Source: Micropterus salmoides
Taxonomy: Eukaryota; Chordata; Actinopteri; Centrarchiformes; Centrarchidae
Direction of reading: 5' to 3'
DNA length: 64,000 nucleotides
Assembly (NCBI RefSeq): GCF_014851395.1
Contig: NW_024040040.1
Span: forward strand, 20,999,000 to 21,062,999
The notes beneath the pieces were generated by a model. It saw only the letters and a list, made by a program, of their open reading frames with translations. It had not been told where the DNA came from and made no database searches. Both the position numbers and the translations under genes were made by a program. Position 1 is the stretch's first letter. The number at the start of each line of letters is the position of its first letter. Positions 46,814-59,200 of this stretch are shown one piece after another.

Positions 46814-47455
46814 CTGGAAAAAGTACAAAACAAAATGTTTACCATTTCATAGAAGCACAATTGCAAAGGTTGTATCTAAATCAAATCCTTCCTGGTTAAA
46901 TTGATTATGTACAAATAATGACATATATTTACACTTCTCAAATGCAGCTGTTAAAGTGAATGTAGGAAGCCAAAAAGATATCTCACCAAATAGACACTGT
47001 GGTGTTGTTTGATTGTAACTAGCACCAAGTTGGTCTGCTCCTGTATCATCGGATATCCTGAAAGGTTCTAGTGATGCGCAGAGTTATCCTCGGATCAGGT
47101 GGGTCTATGTTGTGCTGAAATGTTTGTCAGAGTTGGTGAATTATTAAAAAAACAAAACACCATCGATTTTTGGTTCAAATGCGTTACAATGTGCGTTGCT
47201 GAGATTGTAACGGCAGCGTTACGGGTGTGCAATGGGATGCGTTATATTACTGCATTACAGCAAAAAGCAATACGCTACTGTGATTGTGTTACAATTTAAA
47301 TATGAATAGCCTACATTTGAGCATAAAAAATGAGAGAAGATTGACAGCCGTAGTACATACATTCAAGTGCTATTCAGTGAAAAGCAGGGCATAACACCCG
47401 GTTCGCAAGCGGAGCAGAGCCACAAAATGATGCAGAAAGTCATTAGTCTCATTAC

Positions 47456-47560
47456 CTGGGATGATGTGCTGGGTCTACTAGAGGAATTGTCCTCAGCAGG
47501 TAGACTACTGGCTGGACTGACAGGACTGCAAGAGACACCGCTTACATCAAACCTGGTGTC
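47456..47560 (-). pseudogene. Probable exon of the same decayed gene
   Basis: A clean 105-bp exon: acceptor TTCCCAG before GACACC, donor CAG followed by GTAATG. The 35 codons are open: DTRFDVSGVSCSPVSPASS then an acidic/Ser-rich end. DTxFDVSGVSCSP is a motif I associate with this fish family. Confidence 0.55.
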
Positions 47561-47754
47561 CTGGGAATTTGTGAGAGAGAGACAGAGAGAGAGAAACAGT
47601 TATGAGAAACAATTATTATTTTGATTATTAAATTGCCTTTGTACAAAATGTATTGCAAAACAAATTGAGATCACAACACATCATTCATAGTATATATAAA
47701 TTAACTTTTCCTGTAGAATTTCAATGACAGATGATCAGGAAATGGCCAGATTAC

Positions 47755-47995
47755 CAGAGATGATGTGTTGGGAGAGTCGTTAGGTGGAAATGGATTCTGA
47801 GGCGGTACAATGTCAGCTGATCATCACACTGGGTAGCTTCAGGTGGGCTCTCAATGAGGATGTCAGCTGCATCACTTATTGTGACATCAAGACACTGCTC
47901 CTCCTGAACTTCTACCTGCAGGTCTGGCAGAACGATGCCAAGTTCGCTGTGCCGTTGTGGAGCCAGCAAATACTCCACAGCAATACGTTCACCTG
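47755..47995 (-). pseudogene. Probable exon of the same decayed gene (VEYLL segment)
   Basis: The acceptor ends TTTATAG (or TATAGCAG) near 47995 and the donor CTG-GTAATC lies at 47754. It reads GERIAVEYLLAPQ, then an acidic stretch. A frameshift near 47810 is needed to join the end NPFPPNDSPNTSSL in phase to the next exon. Confidence 0.5.
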
Positions 47996-48150
47996 CTATA
48001 AAGAATCATTATAAGGAACAAAACATAATTTAATTCAGAATTGACAGGTTGCCACTGTAATGGGTGAGAGAAGACAGGTGAAGGTTTATTTGTTGAATTT
48101 ATAAAAGTGTAGTCACAAGGCAAATGCTGTCTCCTGGAGTATCTTAGTAA

Positions 48151-48375
48151 TTAGTATCTGGGAGTGGGTCTCCCAGGGGGAATAAATTCTGAAATGAGTG
48201 CACGGCCAAGGACACTGTTGCTGAGGGCACTGACGTTGGACATCAGACGGACATCATAGATTCTTGTGTGTGACGTTTCACTCACACCCACAGCTTCATG
48301 GGCTCGGTTCATGTTCCACCTGGATCCACCCTCAAGCATGTACATCTGTGTGTGCATGGCATTAAATCTCCATCC
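48151..48375 (-). pseudogene. Probable exon of the same decayed gene (RWNxxRA segment)
   Basis: The acceptor TTTTCAAG lies before 48375, with phase 1 matching the previous exon. It reads GWRFNAMHTQMYMLEGGSRW, then NMNRAHEAV and TYDVRL-like TRIYDVRL. Relatives have a QAYLLEGIxRWNxxRA segment here. The frame ends in a stop at 48151 where relatives continue, so the donor is probably lost. Confidence 0.55.
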
Positions 48376-48846
48376 TTGAAAACCCCCCACAAATGATTAT
48401 TGAAATATTAGTTTTTTATCTCTTCTTAGACACAAGACATACCAGAAAATTATAACATAGATTGATAAGATATTTCCTGCTGCTTTGTGGGGATTGACCT
48501 GTCTGCTTTGTCCTTGTACTTTGTTTCTCACAGGACAACAGAAAGGCTGTACATTTAAACAATGTTTTTTTTATAGATCTTCCTCCGGGCCAGTGGGACT
48601 TTGTAACGTTTACCTGATGGCAGTGACTGAAAGGACTGGTGAAGGGGGTGATGGGGGTCCTGCTTAATCAAAGAGGCTATCCTGATTACGGCCCAGGTAT
48701 ACAGTTCAGATAGGGGGTTTGAGGTGAACAATTATTATGCTGGCCTGATTAGTTATGTTTATGTTATGTGTTATGAATTTGATGGTGAGGGCGTTGTACC
48801 AAAATTATATTTTTATCACATTTTATCATATAGAATTTCTACTTAC

Positions 48847-49316
48847 CTGGGATAAAGGTGCACTGGTGGCGATGAAAGCTTTCCACAGAAGACGACCCTC
48901 TGTCAAATCTGAACACATCCAGGACCTTGTCTCCCTTTTGTGACCCAGAGCCAAGTTTGATGTAGAGTTCAACACCAGGTGGATCTTGGATGCATGGCAA
49001 GTGCTTCTGTTGCACCTCCTACACATGTCATGCTCTCAGGGTTGATCAGGCGTAAACCTCATGTGTCAGTCAGTGCCCACATGGAGTTCAGCAATCCTTG
49101 GATCAGGCTGTGTGTTTCCTCAACCCCATGAGTTCTCCTTTTGCAGTGCTTGGCAAGTTCACTGGAGCTGATGTTGGCCAGAACTTGCGCTTCCGTGGGA
49201 GCATGACCACCATGCTTTTTCTTAAGCTCTGACCTCTTGGCATCCTTGAGACGAGAGATGTCATCCTGGTCCCACTCAAAGATACAGCTTGACAACTTGG
49301 AGCAGAAGGTGCCATA
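48847..49316 (-). pseudogene. Probable exon of the same decayed gene (catalytic-like core end)
   Basis: This is the 5'-most piece left. It reads YGTFCSKLSSCIFEWDQDD, then LKDAKRSELKKKHGG and KHCKRRTHGVEETHSLIQGL. A TGA stop follows LTDT and there is a frameshift near 49030. The next frame continues EVQQKHLPCIQDPPGVELY, then FDRGSSSVESFHRH and CTFIPG, before a good donor CAG-GTAAGT at 48846. Relatives have this core after an N-terminal region (I believe catalogued as DUF6729), which is absent. The exon is cut on its 5' side by a LINE tail at 49316. Confidence 0.65.
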
Positions 49317-49542
49317 TATTTGATTTGATTTGATATCTTTATTTTGAACATGTAAATAAATAAAAAAATCAATTAAACAAAAAATAGTGGTAAAAAACAA
49401 ATGAACAACAAAGAAAAACTCCATACTTTCCAGTACTTAAAAAACTCTATTTACATGTGAAAAAAGGAGTAAGAAGAAGTAAAACTTATGTACTCATACC
49501 CCTTTATACCCTTACTACCATATTTAAGGAAATAACTCAAAA
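49316..49542 (-). mobile_element. Probable LINE 3' end, 5'-truncated
   Basis: TTTGATTTGATTTGATATC followed by TTTATTTTGAACATG and GGAGTAAGAAGAAGTAAAAC looks like the reversed 3' UTR and short tandem tail of a fish non-LTR element. It breaks the decayed gene on one side and is broken by repeat copy 6 on the other. Confidence 0.45.
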
Positions 49543-51137
49543 TTAAAGCTGCAAGCAGCGTTGGGCGGGCCCTCGCACTTGTAGCGCGTCCGGGTGTGAG
49601 CCGGCCGAGTTGCATACTCTCGAGCTCTGCCGGTGCGGCTGTGAATTTGCTACGCGGTTCCGACGCCGCATGAAGGTGTTATATGTCACTTCCTGTGTCC
49701 ACTATGTGGAACTACATAGCACTTGCCGATATGAATAAAAATCGGTATTGGTGTGTAAATGTCTGCGGGGTGGGAGAGTTATCAAGCACGTAAAGTTTGT
49801 TTCAGATGTGAGCATGTACACTGAACAATAATGTACCCAAACAATAAAATAAATTCCTTTTATATTTCCCTGCCTTGTTGTTTATGTGTACATACAGAGG
49901 AAGAATGTGAGAACAGCGCACATTTCATCGTTTCTTTGTGTTAGAGCATGGGAGAACAGTGGATACATTTAATACAGCCCACACCCCTAATACTGTGTAA
50001 CTATAACAAGTAGAGAACAGAAGAAAAAGATGTTCTTTCTTTACAACTGTCTGCATAGCTTATTCATATTGTGTAATGAATGAAAATAAATAGGCCTACT
50101 AGGTCCTCTCTACTTTGACATTTAAGATTAGCTTGTTTGATCCACCTTCATACACATGTGACATTACTGTACAACTTGAGAAAGGTGAGTTGTTTTCTGC
50201 TCAGGCCTGCCTAAAAAAAAAGCGTTTTTGGGATTAAATGGACTTTATTAGCTGCTGCAGTACAGGATGAACTCAGAACAGACCCATTTCTCACCTTATT
50301 ATTCTAAATCATGCAACAAAGAAGAAGAAATGCATAATAAATCCTGGGACAAAATCTGTCCACAGCATGTAGTCTGATGAACAAGACTTGTGTTATAGCT
50401 GACTTGGGCAGTGAAATGTTAAATTTTTTAATTCATGTGGTCATAGTTGTCCACAACTCAAATCAGAATATAAGAAGAAATGTTTTATACCACCTCAAGA
50501 AGGCTTCCTATCAGAAAGGTAGGAAGGTATTTCAAATGTACAACTGCAGTACTTAAATCTAAGTAATTTCCCGGACATTTTTGTGTTACTTTACTTTTAA
50601 TAGACCCATGTAAGAGGTTTTATACTTCCTGTGAGTATAATCCAATCAATCTTATTTTCATACTGTATGTCCGTTGTGTAATTTGATAAATTGTGTTGTA
50701 TGTCGTGCTTGCATCTCAGAGAAGACTCTGACTGCAACGTGCGTCTTTGTAAAGAGAGAAACGGACAGAAAAAGTCTCTAACTCTGCCTGTCAGCTCGCT
50801 CTGCTCCGTTAAAACTGAATTTACCATACAGAATTGAATACGAGTGCACTCCAGATTTAGCTGCAGCCAGCTGACCGTGTGCTTCTCCCTATACCGCAGT
50901 TCTGTGTCCATGCATGCAGCAAACTGAAAGCACTGTCTGTCGGAGCGTCTACGTGAAAAGAGAAGGAATACATTGCTGGTAGTGTCTTCAGAGTTGTTAA
51001 ACACCTCAGTGCACTGAAGGAAGCCATCTGACGTGTGAGGGGCAAGATCGTTGATGTCTGCAGACAGAGTAGGAGCTCTCCTGTCTGACTGGTCCACCAA
51101 TAGCAGAGAAGATGACCCCTTGAGTTATCAAGCACGT
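49543..51137 (-). mobile_element. GGGCCC-head composite repeat, copy 6 (tail side, cut by gap)
   Basis: It starts with the tail TTAAAGCTGCAAGCAGC and runs through the first 62-bp repeat and the internal module. The last bases before the gap, GACCCCTTGAGTTATCAAGC, show the same 406-bp internal-deletion junction as copy 4. Orientation is opposite to copies 4, 5 and 7-9. Confidence 0.88.
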
Positions 51138-51637
51138 NNNNNNNNNNNNNNNNNNNNNNNNNNNNNNNNNNNNNNNNNNNNNNNNNNNNNNNNNNNNNNN
51201 NNNNNNNNNNNNNNNNNNNNNNNNNNNNNNNNNNNNNNNNNNNNNNNNNNNNNNNNNNNNNNNNNNNNNNNNNNNNNNNNNNNNNNNNNNNNNNNNNNNN
51301 NNNNNNNNNNNNNNNNNNNNNNNNNNNNNNNNNNNNNNNNNNNNNNNNNNNNNNNNNNNNNNNNNNNNNNNNNNNNNNNNNNNNNNNNNNNNNNNNNNNN
51401 NNNNNNNNNNNNNNNNNNNNNNNNNNNNNNNNNNNNNNNNNNNNNNNNNNNNNNNNNNNNNNNNNNNNNNNNNNNNNNNNNNNNNNNNNNNNNNNNNNNN
51501 NNNNNNNNNNNNNNNNNNNNNNNNNNNNNNNNNNNNNNNNNNNNNNNNNNNNNNNNNNNNNNNNNNNNNNNNNNNNNNNNNNNNNNNNNNNNNNNNNNNN
51601 NNNNNNNNNNNNNNNNNNNNNNNNNNNNNNNNNNNNN
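51138..51637. other. Assembly gap, exactly 500 N
   Basis: The second 500-base placeholder. Copies of the same repeat in opposite orientation lie on its two sides. Confidence 0.99.
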
Positions 51638-52543
51638 AACTATGACCACAGAATTAAAAAAATTTCACTGCCCAAGTCAGCTATAACACAAGTCTTGTTC
51701 ATCAGACTACATGCTGTTACAGTATTTGTGGACAGATTTTGTCCCAGGATTTATTATGCATTTCTTCTTCTTCGTTGCATGATTTAGAATATAGGTGAGA
51801 ATGGGTCTATTCTGAGTTCATCCTGCACTGCAGCAGCTAATAAAGTCCATTAATCCCAAACGCTTTTCTTTTAGGCAGGCTGGAGCAGAAAACAACTCAC
51901 CTTTCTCAAGTTGTACAGTAATGTCACATGTGTATGAAGGTGGATCAAACAAGCTAATCTTAAATGTCAAAGTAGAGAGGAGCCTAGTAGGCCTATTTAT
52001 TTTCATTCATTATACAATATGAATAAGCTATGCAGACAGTTGTAAAGAAAAAACATCTTTTTCTTCTGTTCTCTACTTGTTATAGTTTACACAGTATTAG
52101 GGGTGTGGGCTGTATTAAAAGTATCCACTGTTCTCCCATGCTCTAACACACAGTAACGATGAAATGTGTGCTGTTCTCACATTCTTCCTCTGTATCTACA
52201 CATAAACACAAGGCAGGGAAATATAAAAGGAATTTATTTTATTGTTTGGGTACATTATTGTTCAGTGTACATGCTCACATCTGAAACAAACTTTACGTGC
52301 TTGATAACTCTCCCACCCCGCAGACATCTACACGCCAATACCGATTTATATTCATAGCGGCAAGTGCTATGTAGCTCCACATAGGGGACACAGGAAGTGA
52401 CATATAACACCTTCATGCGGCGTCGGAACCGCGTAGGAAATTCACAGCCGCACCGGCAGAGCTCCAGAATATGCAACTCGGCCGGCTCACGCCCGGACGC
52501 GCTACAAGTGCGAGGGCCCGCCCAACGCTGCTTGCAGCTTTAA
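51638..52543 (+). mobile_element. GGGCCC-head composite repeat, copy 7 (tail side, cut by gap)
   Basis: The internal module from the ACTATGACCACA segment to the tail GCTTGCAGCTTTAA. Several small deletions lie close to the gap (51645-51860), as near the first gap. Confidence 0.85.
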
Positions 52544-52546
52544 TTT

Positions 52547-52724
52547 TTAGGGCCCGAGCACGACCGTGCGAGGTCCCTATTGAATCTGCTCGGATTATTT
52601 TTTTATTTTTTTATTAGGGCCCGAGCACGACCGTGCGAGGTCCCTATTGAAATTGCTCGGATTATATATATATATTTAGGGCCCGAGCACGACCGTGTGA
52701 GGTCCCTATTGAATTTGCTCGGAT

Positions 52725-52758
<34 letters not shown>

Positions 52759-55700
52759 CTTTTTTCTGCAAAGTAGGCTCAACTGACATGGCCTAAACAT
52801 TCTCGAAAACTCACCAAAATTTGCAAACATGTCAGAACCGGTGAAAAATTTCGTATTCTACAAATTTCGCACATGGGCGTTGCAAAATGACTCGCTAGCG
52901 CCACCTAGAAAATTGGAAAAAATTAGCCCCTCGTTCACGTTCAACCTACATCTACGAAATTTTCTGGGGACATGTATCATGTCAAGACGCACAAAAAAGC
53001 CTCAAGAACCCATAGCCTAAAGTCAACAGGAAGTCGGCCATTTTGAATTTTATGGCCATTTTTGGATGATTTACAACTTCGTACTTTAACGAACTCCTCC
53101 TAGGGATTTAGTCGGATCGACGTCAAATTTCTGCTGTGCCTTCTAAAGGCATTGACGATGAAAAGTTGTGCTATTTGCGCGTTTTCGTCAATGGGCGTGT
53201 CCGTGGCGTCGATGATTCGCAATGAAACAGGAAGTTGTTGTAACTTCAGTGTACATGCTCACATCTGGACCAAACTGTACATGTAGGATGAGAGTCCCGC
53301 CCTGAACACATGTACATGCCGACATTCACCCACAGTCATAGCGCCACCTGCTGGCAACAGAAAGTGACCTTTAACGAAGCAGCCCCCGCCGCACGTTTCA
53401 CCTACGTGCACGAATTTTCTGTGGTACGTGTATCTTGTCCAGACGCACAAAAAAGCCTCTTGGAGCCATAGCCTAAAAACAGGAAGTCGGCCATTTTGAA
53501 TTTTACGTCAAATTTTGGATGATTTACACACTTCGTACTTTAACGAACTCCTCCTAGGGATTTAGTCCGACCGACCTCAAATTTGTGCTGTGCCTTCTAA
53601 AGGCATTGAAGATGAAAAGTTGTGCTATTTGCAAGTTTTCGTCAATGGGCGTGTCCGTGGCGTGGCGTCAAAGATCAGCTCTTCGCCATGACACGGAAGT
53701 TGTCGTAACTTCAGTGTACATGCTCACATCTGGACCAAACTGTACATGTAGGATGAGAGTCCCGCCCTGAACACATGTACATGCTGACATTCACAGACAG
53801 TCATAGCGCCACCTGCTGGCAACAGGAAGTGACTTTTAACGAAGCAGCCCCCGCCGCACGTTTACCTACGTGCACGAATTTTCTGTGGTACGTGTATCTT
53901 GTCCAGACGCACAAAAAAGCCTCTTGGAGCGATGCCCTAAAATCAACAGGAAGTCGGCCATTTTGAATTTTACGTCAAATTTTGGATGATTTACACACTT
54001 CGTACTTTAACGAACTCCTCCTAGGGATTTAGTCCGACCGACTTCAAATTTGTGCTGTGCCTTCTAAAGGCATTGAAGATGAAAAGTTGTGCTATTTGCG
54101 AGTTTTCGTCAATGGGTGTGTCCGTGGCGTGGCGTCAGAGATCAAGTCTTCGCCATGACACAGGAAGTTGTTGTAACTTCAGTGTACATGCTCACATCTG
54201 AACCAAACTTTACGTGCTTGATAACTCTCCCACCCCGCTATGGAGGACCGATCCTGACACAGTCAGAAATAAATACAGAAATAAATAAATGCTCAATAAA
54301 TAAATAAGCATCCAATTAAATACACAAAAAATAAGTAAATAAATAAATGTAGGTAGTAATTAAATTATACAAGGAGACATAAATGTATATATTTTAATTA
54401 GTGCCTTTACTTATTCACCTTTGTTATAATTACCTTATTTGTTTATTCAACTTTATTTATTACTAATTTTTTTAATGTATTTATTTATGTGTGTTTTAAT
54501 ATTTTTGTCTGTTTTATTCTTCCTTTGTATTTATTTACCTTATTTATTTTCACCCATGGTATTTATTTCTGCCTGTCTTAAATTTTTGTATGCATTTCTG
54601 CCTCATTATGCAAATGAGGAGGGGCTGTGTCTCAAGGGGTCATCTTCTCTGCTATTGGTGGACCAGTCAGACAGGAGAGCTCCTACTCTGCCTGCAGACA
54701 TCAACGATCTTGCCCCTCACACAGTCAGATGGCTTCCTTCAGTGCGCTGAGGTGTTTAACAACTCTGAAGACAATACTACCAGCAATGTCTTCCTTCTCT
54801 TTTCACGTAGAAGCACCGACAGACAGTGCTTTCAGTTTGCTGCATGCATGGACACAGAACTGCGGTATAGGGAGAAGCACACGGTCAGCTGGCTGCAGCT
54901 AAATCTGGAGTGCACTCGTATTCAATTCTGTATGGTAAATTCAGTTTTAACGGAGCAGAGCGAGCTGACAGGCAGAGTTAGAGACTTTTTCTGTCCGTTT
55001 CTCTCTTTACAAAGACGCATGTTGCAGTCAGAGTCTTCTCTGAGATGCGAGCACGACATACAACACAATTTATCAAATTACACAACGGATATACAGTATG
55101 AAAATAAGATTGATTGGATTATACTCACAGGAAGTATAAAACCTCTTACATGGGTCTATTAAAAGTAAAGTAACACAAAAATGTCAGGGAAATTACTTTA
55201 CTTAGATTTAAGTACTGCAGTTGTACATTTGAAATACCTTCCTACCTTTCTGATAGGAAGCCTTCTTGAGGTGGTATAAAACATTTCTTCTTATATTCTG
55301 ATTTGAGTTGTGGACAACTATGACCACATGAATTAAAAAAACATTTCACTGCCCAAGTCAGCTATAACACAAGTCTTGATCATCAGACTACATGCTGTAC
55401 AGTATTTGTGGACAGATTTTGTCCCAGGATTTCTTATGCATTTCTTCTTCTTCGTTGCATGATTTAGAATAATAAGGTGAGAAATGGGTCTATTCTGAGT
55501 TCATCCTGCACTGCAGCAGCTAATAAAGTCCATTTAATCCCAAAACGCTTTTCTTTTAGGCAGGCTGGAGCAGAAAACAACTCACCTTTCTCAAGTTGTA
55601 CAGTAATGTCACATGTGTATGAAGGTGGATCAAACAAGCTAATCTTAAATGTCAAAGTAGAGAGGAGCCTAGTAGGCCTATTTATTTTCATTCATTACAC

Positions 55701-56228
55701 AATATGAATAAGCTATGCAGACAGTTGTAAAGAAAGAACATCTTTTTCTTCTGTTCTCTACTTGTTATAGTTACACAGTATTAGGGGTGTGGGCTGTATT
55801 AAAAGTATCCACTGTTCTCCCATGCTCTAACACACAGTAACGATGAAATGTGTGCTGTTCTCACATTCTTCCTCTGTATGTACACATAAACAACAAGGCA
55901 GGGAAATATAAAAGGAATTTATTTTATTGTTTGGGTACATTATTGTTCAGTGTACATGCTCACATCTGAAACAAACTTTACGTGCTTGATAACTCTCCCA
56001 CCCCGCAGACATCTACACGTCAATACCGATTTATATTCATAGCGGCAAGTGCTATGTAGCTCCACATAGGGGACACAGGAAGTGACATATAGCACCTTCA
56101 TGCGGCGTCGGAACCGCGTAGGAAATTCACAGCCGCACCGGCAGAGCTCCAGAATGTGCAACTCGGCCGGCTCACGCGCGGACGCGCTACAAGTGCGAGG
56201 GCCCGCCCAACGCTGCTTGCAGCTTTAA
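52547..56228 (+). mobile_element. GGGCCC-head composite repeat, copy 8 (complete)
   Basis: Three head units (from 52547), poly-T, two 468-bp subunits, the full internal module including the AT-rich stretch and the ATGCAAAT octamer (54608-54615), and the tail. The plus-strand frame at 54590-55162 is the counterpart of the open frames in other copies; I do not recognise a protein in it. Confidence 0.9.
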
Positions 56229-59200
56229 TTTTTTTTTTTTTTTTTTTTTTTTTTTCTGCAAAGTAGGCCCAAATGACATGGCCTAAACATACTCGAAAAC
56301 TCACCAAAATTTGCAAACATGTCAGAACCGGTGAAAAATTTCGTATTCTACAAGTTTCGCACATGGGCGTGGCAAAATGACTCGCTAGCGCCACCTAGAA
56401 AATTGGAAATGATTAGCCCCTCGTTCACGTTCAACCTACATGTACGAAATTTTCTGGGGACATGTATCGTATCAAGACGCACAAAAAAGCCTCAAGAACC
56501 CATAGCCTAAAGTCAACAGGAAGTCGGCCATTTTGAATTTTACGGCCATTTTTGGATGATTTACACACTTCGTACTTTAACGAACTCCTCCTAGGGATTT
56601 AGTCGGATCGACGTCAAATTTCTGCTGTGCCTTCTAAAGGCATTGACGATGAAAAGTTGTGCTATTTGCAGTTTTCGTCAATGGGCGTGTCCGTGGCGTC
56701 GATGATTCGCAATGAAACAGGAAGTTGTTGTAACTTCAGTGTACATGCTCACATCTGGACCAAACTGTACATGTAGGATGAGAGTCCCGCCCTGAACACA
56801 TGTACATGCCGACATTCACCCACAGTCATAGCGCCACCTGCTGGCAACAGAAGTGACCTTTAACGAAGCAGCCCCCGCCGCACGTTTCACCTACGTGCAC
56901 GAATTTTCTGTGGTACGTGTATCTTGTCCAGACGCACAAAAAGCCTCTTGGAGCCATGCCTAAATCAACAGGAAGTCGGCCATTTTGAATTTTACGTCAA
57001 ATTTTGGATGATTTACACACTTCGTACTTTAACGAACTCCTCCTAGGGATTTAGTCCGACCGACCTCAAATTTTGCTGTGCCTTCTAAAGGCATTGAAGA
57101 TGAAAAGTTGTGCTATTTGCAAGTTTTCGTCAATGGGCGTGTCCGTGGCGTGGCGTCAAAGATCAGCTCTTCGCCATGACACGGAAGTTGTCGTAACTTC
57201 AGTGTACATGCTCACATCTGGACCAAACTGTACATGTAGGATGAGAGTCCCGCCCTGAACACATGTACATGCTGACATTCACAGACAGTCATAGCGCCAC
57301 CTGCTGGCAACAGGAAGTGACTTTTAACGAAGCAGCCCCCGCCGCACGTTTTACCTACGTGCACGAATTTTCTGTGGTACGTGTATCTTGTCCAGACGCA
57401 CAAAAAAGCCTCTTGGAGCGATGCCCTAAAATCAACAGGAAGTCGGCCATTTTGAATTTTACGTCAAATTTTGGATGATTTACACACTTCGTACTTTAAC
57501 GAACTCCTCCTAGGGATTTAGTCCGACCGACTTCAAATTTGTGCTGTGCCTTCTAAAGGCATTGAAGATGAAAAGTTGTGCTATTTGCGAGTTTTCGTCA
57601 ATGGGTGTGTCCGTGGCGTGGCGTCAGAGATCAAGTCTTCGCCATGACACAGGAAGTTGTTGTAACTTCAGTGTACATGCTCACATCTGAACCAAACTTT
57701 ACGTGCTTGATAACTCTCCCACCCCACTATGGAGGACCGATCCTGACACAGTCAGAAATAAATACAGAAATAAATAAATGCTCAATAAATAAATAAGCAT
57801 CCAATTAAATACACAAAAAAATAAAGTAAATAAATAAATGTAGGTAGTAATTAAATTATACAAGGAGACATAAATGTATATATTTTAATTAGTGCCTTTA
57901 CTATTCACCTTTGTTATAATTACCTTATTTGTTTATTCAACTTTATTTATTACTAATTTTTTTAATGTATTTATTTATGTGTGTGTTTTAATATTTTTGT
58001 CTGTTTTATTCTTCCTTTGTATTTATTTACCTTATTTATTTTCACCCATGGTATTTATTTCTGCCTGTCTTTTTTAAATTTTTGTATGCATTTCTGCCTC
58101 ATTATGCAAATGAGGAGGGGCTGTGTCTCAAGGGGTCATCTTCTCTGCTATTGGTGGACCAGTCAGACAGGAGAGCTCCTACTCTGCCTGCAGACATCAA
58201 CGATCTTGCCCCTCACACAGTCAGATGGCTTCCTTCAGTGCGCTGAGGTGTTTAACAACTCTGAAGACAATACTACCAGCAATGTCTTCCTTCTCTTTTC
58301 ACGTAGACGCTCCGACAGACAGTGCTTTCAGTTTGCTGCATGCATGGACACAGAACTGCGGTATAGGGAGAAGCACACGGTCAGCTGGCTGCAGCTAAAT
58401 CTGGAGTGCACTCGTATTCAATTCTGTATGGTAAATTCAGTTTTAACGGAGCAGAGCGAGCTGACAGGCAGAGTTAGAGACTTTTCTGTCTGTTTCTCTC
58501 TTTACAAAGACGCATGTTGCAGTCAGAGTCTTCTCTGAAGAGGGCAATGAAGTCTCAGTAGTACCCGATGCGAGCACCACATACAACACAATTTATCAAA
58601 TTACACAACGGATATACAGTATGAAAATAAGATTGATTGGATTATACTCACAGGAAGTATAAAACCTGTTACATGCGTAACACAGTAATGTCAGGGAAAT
58701 TACTTTACTTAGATTTAAGTACTGCAGTTGTACATTTGAAATACCTTCCTACCTTTCTGATAGGAAGCCTTCTTGAGGTGGTATAAAACATTTCTTCTTA
58801 TATTCTGATTTGAGTTGTGGACAACTATGACCACATGAATTAAAAAAATTAAACATTTCACTGCCCAAGTCAGCTATAACACAAGTCTTGTTCATTAGAC
58901 TACATGCTGTACAGTATTTGTGGACAGATTTTGTCCCAGGATTTATTATGCATTTCTTCTTCTTCGTTGCATGGTTTAGAATAATAAGGTGAGAAATGGG
59001 TCTATTCTGAGTTCATCCTGCACTGCAGCAGCTAAAAAGTCCATTTAATCCCAAAAACGCTTTTCTTTTAGGCAGGCTGGAGCAGAAACACAGTAACGAT
59101 GAAATGTGTGCTGTTCTCACATTCTTCCTCTGTATGTACACATAAACAACAAGGCAGGGAAATATAAAAGGAATTTATTTTATTGTTTGGGTACATTATT

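Noticed and set aside
51051..51686. Open frames across the second gap on both strands
   Set aside because: They exist only because N codons contain no stop.
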